From: CAYJPV01 sp964396055 | GTDB lineage: Bacteria > Acidobacteriota > Vicinamibacteria > Vicinamibacterales > JAKQTR01 | Direction of reading: 5' to 3' | Assembly (NCBI GenBank): GCA_964396055.1 | Contig: CAYNDV010000043.1 | Coordinates: 1 to 31,109 of the forward strand | Length of the DNA stretch: 31,109 nucleotides | Shown: positions 8,154 to 15,228 of the stretch, piece after piece | How the letters are laid out: each line of letters starts with the position of its first letter | Numbering within the stretch: position 1 is the first letter of the stretch | Program-made: the position numbers and the translations under genes | Notes under the pieces: generated by a model | The model's input: only the letters and a program-made list of their open reading frames with translations | What the model was told of the DNA's origin: nothing | Databases searched by the model: none

Positions 8154-10349
8154 CTAGAACGAAATCCTCAGCTCCCCGACGACCGACCGCTTCAGGACGT
8201 CGCCGAAGATGTGCTGCTGGATCTCCTCGTTCAGCAGGTTGTTCACCTTAATCTGCGCCAGGGCCTTGTTGTTGGCCACCTTGACGCCAAAGCTTGCATT
8301 GACCAGCGAGAACGAGTCCGTCCATCCCGCGTACCGGGCGTCCAGCACGTCCTGCCAGTACGCCTCGCTCTGGTAGTTCACGTCGAAACTGCCCACGAAA
8401 CGCCCGGCGTTCATGCCGATGCCCGCATTGAAGCGGTGTGTCGGCGGCAGGTTCAGCTCGGACGAGGGGAAGTTCGCGTCCGGATCGCCCTGCCACGAAT
8501 AGTTGGCGTAAGCGTTCAGGTGGCGCGTCACCACGGCGTCCATGCCTGCTTCGATCCCCTGCATCTTCACGTTGCCGAGGTTCCGGTACGAGAAGTCCGA
8601 CGGCAGGCCGAGGCCCGGGCCGAAGGCGTTCTGCGCGATGAGGAGGTCCAGCACCACCGGCGGCAGCGGCCAGCCCGGCGGCACCTTGCCCGACGAGTAC
8701 GACCCCACCTGCGTGAAGTAGACCTCGTCCTTCATGTCGTTGTAGTACCAGGCCAGGCTCACGGACACGCGGTTGTTGATCACGCCCGAGTAGCCGAGTT
8801 CATACGCGTCCAGGGTCTGCTCGGTGAGCGCCTGGTAGCCCGACGCCTGGATCGGGAACGTATAGATCCGCCCGGCGAGCCCGGGGTTGATCAGCCCCAG
8901 GTTGAGCTGGTTGAGGATCTTGACGTCGAGGAAGTTGTTGATGAGCGACGGCGCCCGGTAGGCCCGATTGTACGAGGCCCGGAGCGTGTGGGCGGGCGCC
9001 GGCTTGAACATGAGCGTCGTCCGCGGCGAGATCACCACATCGTCGAGCACGTCGAAGTGGTCGAGGCGCGCGCCCACCAGCCAGCGGAACTTGTCGCTCA
9101 GGAAGATCTCGTCCTGCAGGTAGACGCCCTGCTCGTTGCGCGAGTCGTCGCCCGGGGCGATCGACAGGTCGAAGGCGTTGTGGCGGATGTTGCCGCCGTA
9201 GCTCAGGACGTGCCGCGTGCCAATCGTCTGGATGTTCGAGATCTCGAAGTCAAACGTCTTCGTGTTGAAGAAGAACTCGATGGGCTTGCCGTCCACGCCG
9301 ACGGCCAGCAGGGCCGGCGCGTCGCCGTCCAGCACGTTGGCGAAGAACTTCACCTTCAGGGCGTTGCGGGAGTAGTCGGTCTTGAAGTAGCTCATGTTCG
9401 AGCCCTTCTCGATCCGGAACGGCCCGATGCCCGTGTGGATGATGCCGTTGGTCCCGGCATAGCCGCCCGCCACCGTCACCCGCGACAGGCCATCAGCGAA
9501 GTCGTAGTCGAGGCGCCCGTCGAACTTCGGCTGGTCGGTGCCCGAGTTGGTGAACGCCGGATAGGGTGTCTGGAACGCGTTGTCGATGGTGCCCGTCGGC
9601 CGGGCGAAGGCGTCCGACGCGTAGAAGCCGCCTGACAGCTTGTACGACCAGTTGTCGTTGATCGCGCCGGCGTGGTAGCCGTTGATGTACCAGAGGCCGC
9701 CGGTTTCGGCGCCGTTCCCGTCCACCTCGCGGTCGAAGGACCCGAAGCCCATGGCGATGCTGGTGCCCGCCAGCTCACGCGGCGTCTTGGTGATGATGTT
9801 CACCACGCCGCTCATCGCGTTGGCGCCCCAGACGGCCGACGCGGGGCCGCGGATGACCTCGATCTGTTTCACCTCGTTGAAGTTCACCGGCATGAAGTCC
9901 CACCCGATGAACCCGAAGAAATCCAGGTACATGCTGCGCCCGTCGATCAGGGCCAGCTGCGAGGTCGACAGCGTGCTGGTCGCGCCGCGGCTCGTGATGT
10001 TGATGTCCCGGGCCGACGTCTGGCTGACGTTCACGCCCGGCACCGCCCGGAACAGCGTGGCGTAGTCGGACGCCGGCTTGCTCGCCAGCGTCGCCGCGTT
10101 GATCACGCTGACGGTGGCGGGCGCGTTGATGAGCTGCTGCTCCACCTTCGACGCCGTCACCACCACCTGCTCTTCGTACTTCGGCGGGGCCTGGCTGTCG
10201 GCCGGCTTCGCGGCCGGCTGGGCCGGCTGGCCGGCCGAGGGCGTTTGCGCCGGGGACGGACTCTGCTGCGACGGCTGGGCCTGTCCGGCCATCGCGGGAG
10301 CAGCCGCGAGGACCAGTCCCAGCACCACGGCGAGTGTGCGAGACGCCAT
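8154..10349 (-). CDS. TonB-dependent outer-membrane receptor
   Basis: This 731-aa receptor imports an unknown ligand across the outer membrane using TonB energy. A signal peptide (about 1-21, ending AMA) is followed by a Pro/Gln/Ala-rich linker. A TonB-box-like EEQVVVTAS (about 58-66) comes next, then a plug domain with the signatures FRAVPGVNV, NITSRGA, LALIDGR and VIRGPASAVWGANAMSGVVNII. The rest has alternating beta-barrel strands and ends in a terminal aromatic (ISF), typical for BAM recognition. GAGGAGG (10356-10362) lies 6 nt before the ATG, a very strong ribosome site. The gene is preceded by a leader of about 130 nt with hairpins. The closest named relatives are probably BtuB/CirA-like, but no substrate is supported. 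The stop codon abuts a 7-bp repeat array. Confidence 0.93.
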   Translation of the reverse strand: MASRTLAVVLGLVLAAAPAMAGQAQPSQQSPSPAQTPSAGQPAQPAAKPADSQAPPKYEEQVVVTASKVEQQLINAPATVSVINAATLASKPASDYATLFRAVPGVNVSQTSARDINITSRGATSTLSTSQLALIDGRSMYLDFFGFIGWDFMPVNFNEVKQIEVIRGPASAVWGANAMSGVVNIITKTPRELAGTSIAMGFGSFDREVDGNGAETGGLWYINGYHAGAINDNWSYKLSGGFYASDAFARPTGTIDNAFQTPYPAFTNSGTDQPKFDGRLDYDFADGLSRVTVAGGYAGTNGIIHTGIGPFRIEKGSNMSYFKTDYSRNALKVKFFANVLDGDAPALLAVGVDGKPIEFFFNTKTFDFEISNIQTIGTRHVLSYGGNIRHNAFDLSIAPGDDSRNEQGVYLQDEIFLSDKFRWLVGARLDHFDVLDDVVISPRTTLMFKPAPAHTLRASYNRAYRAPSLINNFLDVKILNQLNLGLINPGLAGRIYTFPIQASGYQALTEQTLDAYELGYSGVINNRVSVSLAWYYNDMKDEVYFTQVGSYSSGKVPPGWPLPPVVLDLLIAQNAFGPGLGLPSDFSYRNLGNVKMQGIEAGMDAVVTRHLNAYANYSWQGDPDANFPSSELNLPPTHRFNAGIGMNAGRFVGSFDVNYQSEAYWQDVLDARYAGWTDSFSLVNASFGVKVANNKALAQIKVNNLLNEEIQQHIFGDVLKRSVVGELRISF

Positions 10350-10492
10350 TCAAAACCTCCTCAGATCTCCGTAAACCGGCTTCCGGGCGCACGGGGGTGC
10401 GCCTCTCCCACGCCTGGCGAGCGTCAGGAGATCACGGGTCGAACTGGTGCGGAAGCTGTCGCGTAGCCCAGCGACAGTAACGGCAGAGTATA
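10350..10492 (-). promoter_or_regulatory. Promoter and structured 5' leader of the TonB receptor gene
   Basis: A minus-strand TATACT (10487-10492) gives a start near 10480 and a leader of about 130 nt. The leader begins with a 7-bp hairpin, CTGTCGC (10462-10456 region) with GCGACAG, loop 8 nt (10456-10477). A second hairpin with arms GGCGCAC/GTGCGCC lies at 10386-10403, and the SD is at 10356-10362. I compared it by eye with cobalamin, TPP, glycine and c-di-GMP aptamers and found no convincing match. A regulatory RNA is possible because TonB receptors are often so controlled, but this is not demonstrated. No good -35 is visible. Confidence 0.4.
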
Positions 10493-10508
10493 CCTCAGGA
10501 AGGCGCCC

Positions 10509-11429
10509 CTACGGGAGGCCCTTGGCCATGGCCACCACCAGGGTCACTGTGGCCGGGCTGAGGACGGTGGTCGCCACCACCACGGCGGTCACGAAGGCCG
10601 GGGCCGCGTCGAACTCCAGGGCCAGGATCGTCGTGATGACCGCCGTCGGCATGCCCGTCTGGACCACCAGCGCCTGCCGGGCCATGCCCTCGAGCCCGAA
10701 GGCCCAGGCCAGGCCGAACCCGGCGGCCGGCCCCACGACCAGCGCCAGCACGGCCGCCGCCGCCACCACGCCCGGCCGCGCGGGCCACGCGCCGCGTTCC
10801 AGCTGCATCCCGAGCACCAGCAGCATGCAGGGGATCGCGGCGTCGCCGAGCAGCTGCACGGGGCGCAGGAGGCCCACCGGCACGGTCGTGCCGGTGCCCA
10901 GCACGAGGGCAGCCGCCAGCACGCCCCAGAGCGCCGGAACGCGGGCCAGCCCCTGCAGCGCCCGGAGTGGCCCCTCCCGCCCGCTGGTGGCAATGAAGAC
11001 GCCCACCGTGAACATCAGCAGCGCGCTCGTCACGAAGTACAGCGCGGCGCGCGCCAGGTGTTCGCGGCCGAAGGCGAACAGCACGACCGACATGCCGTAG
11101 TTCCCGGCGTTCGAGAACATCACGACGATGAGGAAGGCGGCCAGTTCGGGACCGCGCAGCCCCAGCGGCAGCGCCACCAGCCTCGCGATCAGGCCGATGC
11201 CCAGCACGAAGATCACGGTGAAGAGGACGATCTGACCCGCCTCGGCGGCGCCGACCGGGCTGGTCACGAGCAGATCGAAGATCAGGCAGGGTCCGAGCGC
11301 GTTGAAGGTCACCCGGGACAGCGACCGCACCTCCACGTGCCAGCGCCGCGCGAGGACGAACCCGACAGCCGCCACCACGAAGATCGGCAGCAGGTCATCG
11401 AGCAGGATCGTCAGCAGCAGACCCGCCAC
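10509..11429 (-). CDS. AEC-family (auxin efflux carrier-like) transporter
   Basis: This 306-aa protein has about ten hydrophobic helices in two five-helix halves, as in the AEC/BART transporters. Family-like features are the first helix LLPIFVVAAVGFVLARR, the TM4 region FSNAGNYGMSV (an Asn-rich broken helix), and the second-half equivalents LGDAAIPCMLLVLG and QTGMPTAVITTILA. AEC members move organic acids such as malate, malonate or amino-acid derivatives; no substrate is readable here. It starts at GTG 11429, only 3 nt after the stop of the ferredoxin-like gene and without a strong SD of its own, so translation is probably coupled to that gene. The TonB receptor's promoter begins just beyond its stop codon. 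Confidence 0.85.
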   Translation of the reverse strand: MAGLLLTILLDDLLPIFVVAAVGFVLARRWHVEVRSLSRVTFNALGPCLIFDLLVTSPVGAAEAGQIVLFTVIFVLGIGLIARLVALPLGLRGPELAAFLIVVMFSNAGNYGMSVVLFAFGREHLARAALYFVTSALLMFTVGVFIATSGREGPLRALQGLARVPALWGVLAAALVLGTGTTVPVGLLRPVQLLGDAAIPCMLLVLGMQLERGAWPARPGVVAAAAVLALVVGPAAGFGLAWAFGLEGMARQALVVQTGMPTAVITTILALEFDAAPAFVTAVVVATTVLSPATVTLVVAMAKGLP

Positions 11430-11432
11430 CGC

Positions 11433-11687
11433 TCAGTCCCCGCTGCCCTCGCCGCGACGAGGCGCCAGCGGGTCCTTGAACCGGTACTGCAGGGCGCCGG
11501 ACGGGCACTGACGAATCGCGGCCGCCACGTCGGCCGCGTCGGCGTGCTCGAGCTGCACCCAGCGCCGATGGCGCACGTCGAACACCGCCGGCAGGGTCTG
11601 CAGGCACACGGCCGAGTGGATGCAGACCTCCGGGTCGAACGTCACCACGATGGCCTCGGTTTCGTAGGTCTGGACTCGTCTGGCCAT
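11433..11687 (-). CDS. Mono-cluster ferredoxin-like protein (Fer4_19 type)
   Basis: This 84-aa protein resembles the divergent [4Fe-4S] mono-cluster family. The signature is C22-x5-C28 in CIHSAVC, then LPAVFD, W43, and C61 in QCPSGALQY. Only three cysteines are present, as I recall for this family, so the fourth ligand may be another residue or the cluster may be [3Fe-4S]. I chose ATG 11687 because GGAGAG lies about 6 nt upstream and the sequence before it is low-complexity shadow. It is the first gene of a coupled pair with the AEC carrier (3-nt gap). It probably serves as a small electron carrier or cluster protein; the partner is unknown. It is divergent from the small membrane gene at 11773. 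Confidence 0.8.
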   Translation of the reverse strand: MARRVQTYETEAIVVTFDPEVCIHSAVCLQTLPAVFDVRHRRWVQLEHADAADVAAAIRQCPSGALQYRFKDPLAPRRGEGSGD

Positions 11688-11772
11688 GGCGTCTCTCCGC
11701 GGCCCGGCTGAAATGCCGGCTTGCGTACGGCCCCGTCCCGCCTGATGATATCGTCCCAACGCGGAGGTGGGG

Positions 11773-11940
11773 GTGGAATTTCTGAACTTCGTCCTGATGG
11801 CAGCGGCGGCCTGGCTGGTCTGGCGCCGCCCGGAACGTGAACGCGCGGCATTTGCCCTGCTGGTCACCTGCACGGTGCTCATGGTCGCCAGCTTCCTCGT
11901 CGCCAGCCGCAGCTCGGTCCTGCCCGGGTTCAACTACTGA
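11773..11940 (+). CDS. Small two-helix membrane protein (55 aa)
   Basis: This short gene starts at GTG 11773 with GGAGG at 11763-11767 (5-nt spacing) and stops at 11940, 16 nt before the DsbB-like gene. The product has a hydrophobic helix at about 4-16, a charged turn RRPERER, a second helix at about 28-46, and a tail ending PGFNY. Third codon positions are nearly all G or C, as in the neighbouring genes, which supports real coding. The spacing suggests one operon with the DsbB-like protein, perhaps as a small accessory subunit. I do not recognise a family. A minus-strand frame across the same bases has no ribosome site and is not believed. Confidence 0.65.
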   Translation: MEFLNFVLMAAAAWLVWRRPERERAAFALLVTCTVLMVASFLVASRSSVLPGFNY

Positions 11941-11956
11941 CGCGGGAGAGACCGCC

Positions 11957-13423
11957 ATGAACCGTCAGCCCGTCTACTCGGTCCTCGCCCTGGCCGTGCT
12001 GTTCCTCTCGGCGGTCCCCGTGGGCATCGCCGTCTTCGTCCTGGGATTCGTCTACGGCGACTCGCCGTGCGTGATGTGCTGGGAACAGCGCATCGGCATG
12101 GCCCTCATCGCGCTCGCCGGCCTGTTCATCCTCCGCTACGGCCCGCGCCCCCGCTACATCGGCGTCGCGGTGCTCGTCGGCGCCTGGGGCGTGTGGATGG
12201 GCATCCGGCACTCGAGCCTGCACATGGCGCGCGACATCGGCCAGGGGTTCAGCCTCGAGATCCTCGGCGCCCACACCTACACCTGGTCCGCCTTCATCTT
12301 CTGGGTCTGCACGGTTGTGATGGGGCTGCTGCTGATGGCCCTGCACGAGTGCGGGCGTCCCGGCGAGCGCCGCGATCTGCGCCCCCTCGACTCGCTGGCC
12401 ATGGGTGTCTTCCTCCTGGTGATCGCCGGCAACATCGTCCAGGCCTTCGCGAGTACCGGGCCGCCGCCGTACATGGGCCAGAGCGACCCGGTGCGGTTCT
12501 CGTTCAACCCGAAGTACTGGGTGTGGTCGCTGGAAGAGTGGGACACCCGGATTCCGCTGTCGTGGCGGGGCCGTTGGGCCATCGACACACCGGCACTCGA
12601 CGACCTCGACGCCACCCCGGCGACCGGCCCGCTCGACGGGCCCGCGGCCCTGACCATCACCGGGCGGCAGGCCCTGGCGCTGCCCCTGCGCGGCACCCTC
12701 ACCGACCTGGCGTACGACGCGGCATCGGACCGGTTCCTGCTCACCACCCAGCACGGCGTGTACCTGGCCGACGGCGGGCTCGGTCGCCTGCTGAAGGGCA
12801 CCGTGGTCGACCCGGGCTACTCGGTGGATCTCGCCGTGTTCGCCGGCGCGGCGTTCCTCGACACCCGCACCCTGGTGGCCGTCGCCGAGAACAAGAGCTT
12901 CGTCACGCTGAAGGTCGTCGACACCGCCGACGCGGTGAAGAACTTCCGGTACTTCCTCGAGGCGCCCGACCAGTTCGACGACGCCGGCAGGGGCCGGTTC
13001 ACGACCGTGCGGGCCCGGCTCATGTACGTGCAGTCGGCGGCGTTCGACCCGGCATCCAATTCCCTGCTCACCGTCGGCGTGCCCAACGCGCGGAACCGCC
13101 GCACCGTCGTGTCGCGGTTCGCCAGGCAGGACATGACGCTGTCCGAGGAGTTCGTGCCCGCCGTGGCTCCGGGCTCGGGGCTGACGCTCAAGGAGGGACG
13201 GGGTCTCGAGGACTACGTGGTGACCGGCGCGGCCGTGGAGGCAGGCGTCTTGTACGCGCTGAGCGCGGCACACGGCACCATCCTGTCGATCGATCTGTCG
13301 ACACGTCAGGTGACCGCGGCGCGCACCATCGCCGGGCTGACGCGGCCCGTGGGCCTCGCCATCCGGGGCACGCAGTTCGTGATTGCCGAGGCGGGCGGCC
13401 AGGTGGTGTTCGTCAACCGGTGA
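11957..13423 (+). CDS. DsbB-like membrane protein fused to a beta-propeller-like domain
   Basis: The N-terminal about 170 residues look like DsbB, the quinone-linked enzyme that reoxidises DsbA. There is a first helix, then C38-x-x-C41 in SPCVMCWEQR (DsbB: CxxC followed by Q-R), then helices at about 46-60, 67-83 and 109-130. Unlike DsbB, the second outside loop (84-108) has no cysteine pair; the other cysteines are C118 (in a helix) and C132. A fifth helix (145-166) leads to about 300 residues of beta-rich repeats (for example LTDLAYDAASDRFLLTT and GLAIRGTQFVIAEAGG) resembling a six- or seven-bladed propeller. The gene starts at ATG 11957 with GGGAGAG upstream and totals 488 aa. The role may be thiol oxidation or reduction of a specific client held by the propeller. 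The DsbB fold is fairly sure, the function is not. Confidence 0.75.
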   Translation: MNRQPVYSVLALAVLFLSAVPVGIAVFVLGFVYGDSPCVMCWEQRIGMALIALAGLFILRYGPRPRYIGVAVLVGAWGVWMGIRHSSLHMARDIGQGFSLEILGAHTYTWSAFIFWVCTVVMGLLLMALHECGRPGERRDLRPLDSLAMGVFLLVIAGNIVQAFASTGPPPYMGQSDPVRFSFNPKYWVWSLEEWDTRIPLSWRGRWAIDTPALDDLDATPATGPLDGPAALTITGRQALALPLRGTLTDLAYDAASDRFLLTTQHGVYLADGGLGRLLKGTVVDPGYSVDLAVFAGAAFLDTRTLVAVAENKSFVTLKVVDTADAVKNFRYFLEAPDQFDDAGRGRFTTVRARLMYVQSAAFDPASNSLLTVGVPNARNRRTVVSRFARQDMTLSEEFVPAVAPGSGLTLKEGRGLEDYVVTGAAVEAGVLYALSAAHGTILSIDLSTRQVTAARTIAGLTRPVGLAIRGTQFVIAEAGGQVVFVNR

Positions 13424-13440
13424 CACGCTGCCGCGCGCGC

Positions 13441-13469
13441 CGGAGGGGCGGGTCCGTCCCGTCCCTCCG
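13441..13469. terminator. Bidirectional terminator-like hairpin
   Basis: CGGAGGGGCGGG (13441-13452) pairs with CCCGTCCCTCCG (13458-13469), 12 pairs with one G-T, around loop TCCGT. It sits between the convergent DsbB-like gene and the Memo-AMMECR1 gene, which end 53 nt apart. No T-tract follows on either strand. Confidence 0.55.
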
Positions 13470-13475
13470 CCCGCC

Positions 13476-15098
13476 TCACCGGACGGCCGCGTCGTCGAAG
13501 ACCAGGGCCTGGAAGGTGTAGAGGCGCGCGTCACGCTCCCGCCAGTCGGCCGGCCCCAGGCCGGCCTTGAGCGCGAGATTGTCCAGCAGTTGCTCGCGGT
13601 TCCATCCCTGCTCGGTCGCAATCTGCGGCAGGAAGACGGCGGACCGCTTCCCCAGGACCAGCACCACGCCGTCACGGCCGGGCGTGATCTCGCCCGCGGC
13701 GGACACCGCCGTCGGCGGCGTCAGCACCGACACCTCGACGTCGAGGTGCGGCCACTCGCCCGGCGTCACCGGCGGAAACCGCGGGTCGGCAAACGCCGCC
13801 TCGAGGGCCACGAGGCTCACCAGGCGGCGCAGGGGCCCCTGGCCCTCGCCCACCACCCGCCCCACGCAGCCGCGCAGTTCGCCGTTCCGCTTCAGGGTGA
13901 CAAAGACGCCGCGCTCCCGCAGCAGCCGCGGACTGCCGCCCCGCGGCAGCGGCACGACGTCCCTGCGGAGCTTGTCGTCGATGGCCTGCCGCGCCAGGGC
14001 GATGAGCTGCCGCCGGTCCTCCAGGTCGAGCGCGGATGCCGCATCGGCGCGCGGCGGCGAGAGGACCTGGACATCGGCGCCTGGCGGCCCCTCCGCAAAG
14101 GCGACGGCGCCATAGCCCACGACCCGCGCCGGGTCGCCGACGGGGCTGTCCGCCGAATTCGCGTACGACAAAACGGCCGCCCGCCCGGCGCCGAGCTGCC
14201 GTGCGGCCTCGGTGGCTACCATCACCGCGCCCAGGCCGCAGGCCCGCGTCTCCAGACCGGGAATCCCGCCGAGGCCCTCCGTCGTCCGGGGCTCGACCTC
14301 GTCGCCGGCCAGCCGCGCGAGGCCATCGCCCGTGGCGATGGCCGTCAGCGTGGCCGCATCGACGCGGCGCGCAGCCGCTTCCCCCGGATAGTGCGACAGA
14401 TCGGAGGCCGCGACGATGAGGACGCGACGGCCGGCGACGGTGGCCGCCAGCGCTCGTCCGAGCCGCGTGCACATCGCCGGGTCGGCGCTGCCGACGACAA
14501 TCGGCAGGATGCGGGCCGCAGGCCAGAGCGCCTGCACAAATGGCACCTGGACCTCGATCGAGTGCTCCTTCTCGTGCAGCCGGCGATCGAAGACCGCGTC
14601 GCCTGTGGCCGCCACGAGGGCCTGCGCCAGATCGCGGTCGACGCTCACGGCGCCCAGCGGCGTGTGCCACGCGGCGCCGTCGTAGACGGAGGCACGAGGG
14701 AATCCGGCGGTTGTGTGGTTGGCGCCGAGCAGCACGACGGTGTCGACGGCCTGACCGGCAGCGGCCTGGAAGGCGTCCGCGGCGATCTGGCCCGAATACA
14801 CGTACCCGGCATGCGGCACCACCAGTACGCGAACATCCGGGAGATCGGAGGGCAGCGCACGGCGCAGGAAGCCGTCCACCGCCGCCCTCAGCTTCGCCGG
14901 ATCGCGCGGATAGAAGCCGCCGGCAACGGCCGGCTGGCGGATCTGCGTGTCAGGGGCGCCGCGCACGGCGCCGTCCCCGGTGCCCGCAGCGCACGCGGCG
15001 GTGAGGGCCGCGGCCATCAAGGTCGCCGACACGGTCCGGCCCCGGTCCCGACCCCGGTGGGGATGCGGGGGCATCATCGAACGTCCGAGTTGCTCCAC
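13476..15098 (-). CDS. Exported Memo-AMMECR1 fusion (AmmeMemoRadiSam proteins B and A)
   Basis: Two domains usually encoded by separate genes are joined. A Memo-like domain (about 52-330) has PAVAGGFYP, H96 in VPHAGYVYSG, H128 in GANHTT, H179 in EKEHSIEVQVPF and SHYPG. An AMMECR1 domain (about 345-540) has the hallmark LRGCVG. The N-terminus has a basic stretch, a hydrophobic segment and C36 in LTAAC, so export, possibly as a lipoprotein with an imperfect lipobox, is likely. Start choice is uncertain: GTG 15098, ATG 15077/15074 and GTG 15032 all keep the hydrophobic segment. The third member of this system, a radical SAM protein, is not in the window. The biochemical role is unknown in bacteria. 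The gene is divergent from the PLP lyase and ends against a hairpin. Confidence 0.88.
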   Translation of the reverse strand: MEQLGRSMMPPHPHRGRDRGRTVSATLMAAALTAACAAGTGDGAVRGAPDTQIRQPAVAGGFYPRDPAKLRAAVDGFLRRALPSDLPDVRVLVVPHAGYVYSGQIAADAFQAAAGQAVDTVVLLGANHTTAGFPRASVYDGAAWHTPLGAVSVDRDLAQALVAATGDAVFDRRLHEKEHSIEVQVPFVQALWPAARILPIVVGSADPAMCTRLGRALAATVAGRRVLIVAASDLSHYPGEAAARRVDAATLTAIATGDGLARLAGDEVEPRTTEGLGGIPGLETRACGLGAVMVATEAARQLGAGRAAVLSYANSADSPVGDPARVVGYGAVAFAEGPPGADVQVLSPPRADAASALDLEDRRQLIALARQAIDDKLRRDVVPLPRGGSPRLLRERGVFVTLKRNGELRGCVGRVVGEGQGPLRRLVSLVALEAAFADPRFPPVTPGEWPHLDVEVSVLTPPTAVSAAGEITPGRDGVVLVLGKRSAVFLPQIATEQGWNREQLLDNLALKAGLGPADWRERDARLYTFQALVFDDAAVR

Positions 15099-15118
15099 GG
15101 CTGAGATCCTACACCGGC

Positions 15119-15136
15119 CGCCGGCTCTGGCCGGCG
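15119..15136. repeat. Small hairpin in the divergent promoter region
   Basis: CGCCGGC (15119-15125) pairs with GCCGGCG (15130-15136) around TCTG in the 130-nt gap between the Memo-AMMECR1 and PLP-lyase genes. The same gap holds weak -10-like boxes: TAGGAT on the minus strand at 15106-15111, and a TAAGCT-like box on the plus strand near 15165. It may be an operator or merely GC-rich chance pairing. Confidence 0.35.
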
Positions 15137-15228
15137 CCCTTCCCCGAAGTACGGCCAGTTGAGTAAGCTAGAGGTCTGCCCCCGTGGCCGCGGCCCGCAC
15201 CCGGACCGCCGCACTCCCTGAGGCCTAC

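Noticed and set aside
10350..10492. Cobalamin, TPP, glycine or c-di-GMP riboswitch before the TonB receptor
   Set aside because: A CAGGAGATC-like string occurs on the wrong strand and GGGAGAG lacks the partner core; no aptamer's full conserved set is present.
11433..11933. 166-codon version of the ferredoxin gene
   Set aside because: The extra N-terminus is low-complexity, lacks an SD and lies over the small membrane gene; ATG 11687 has a good SD.
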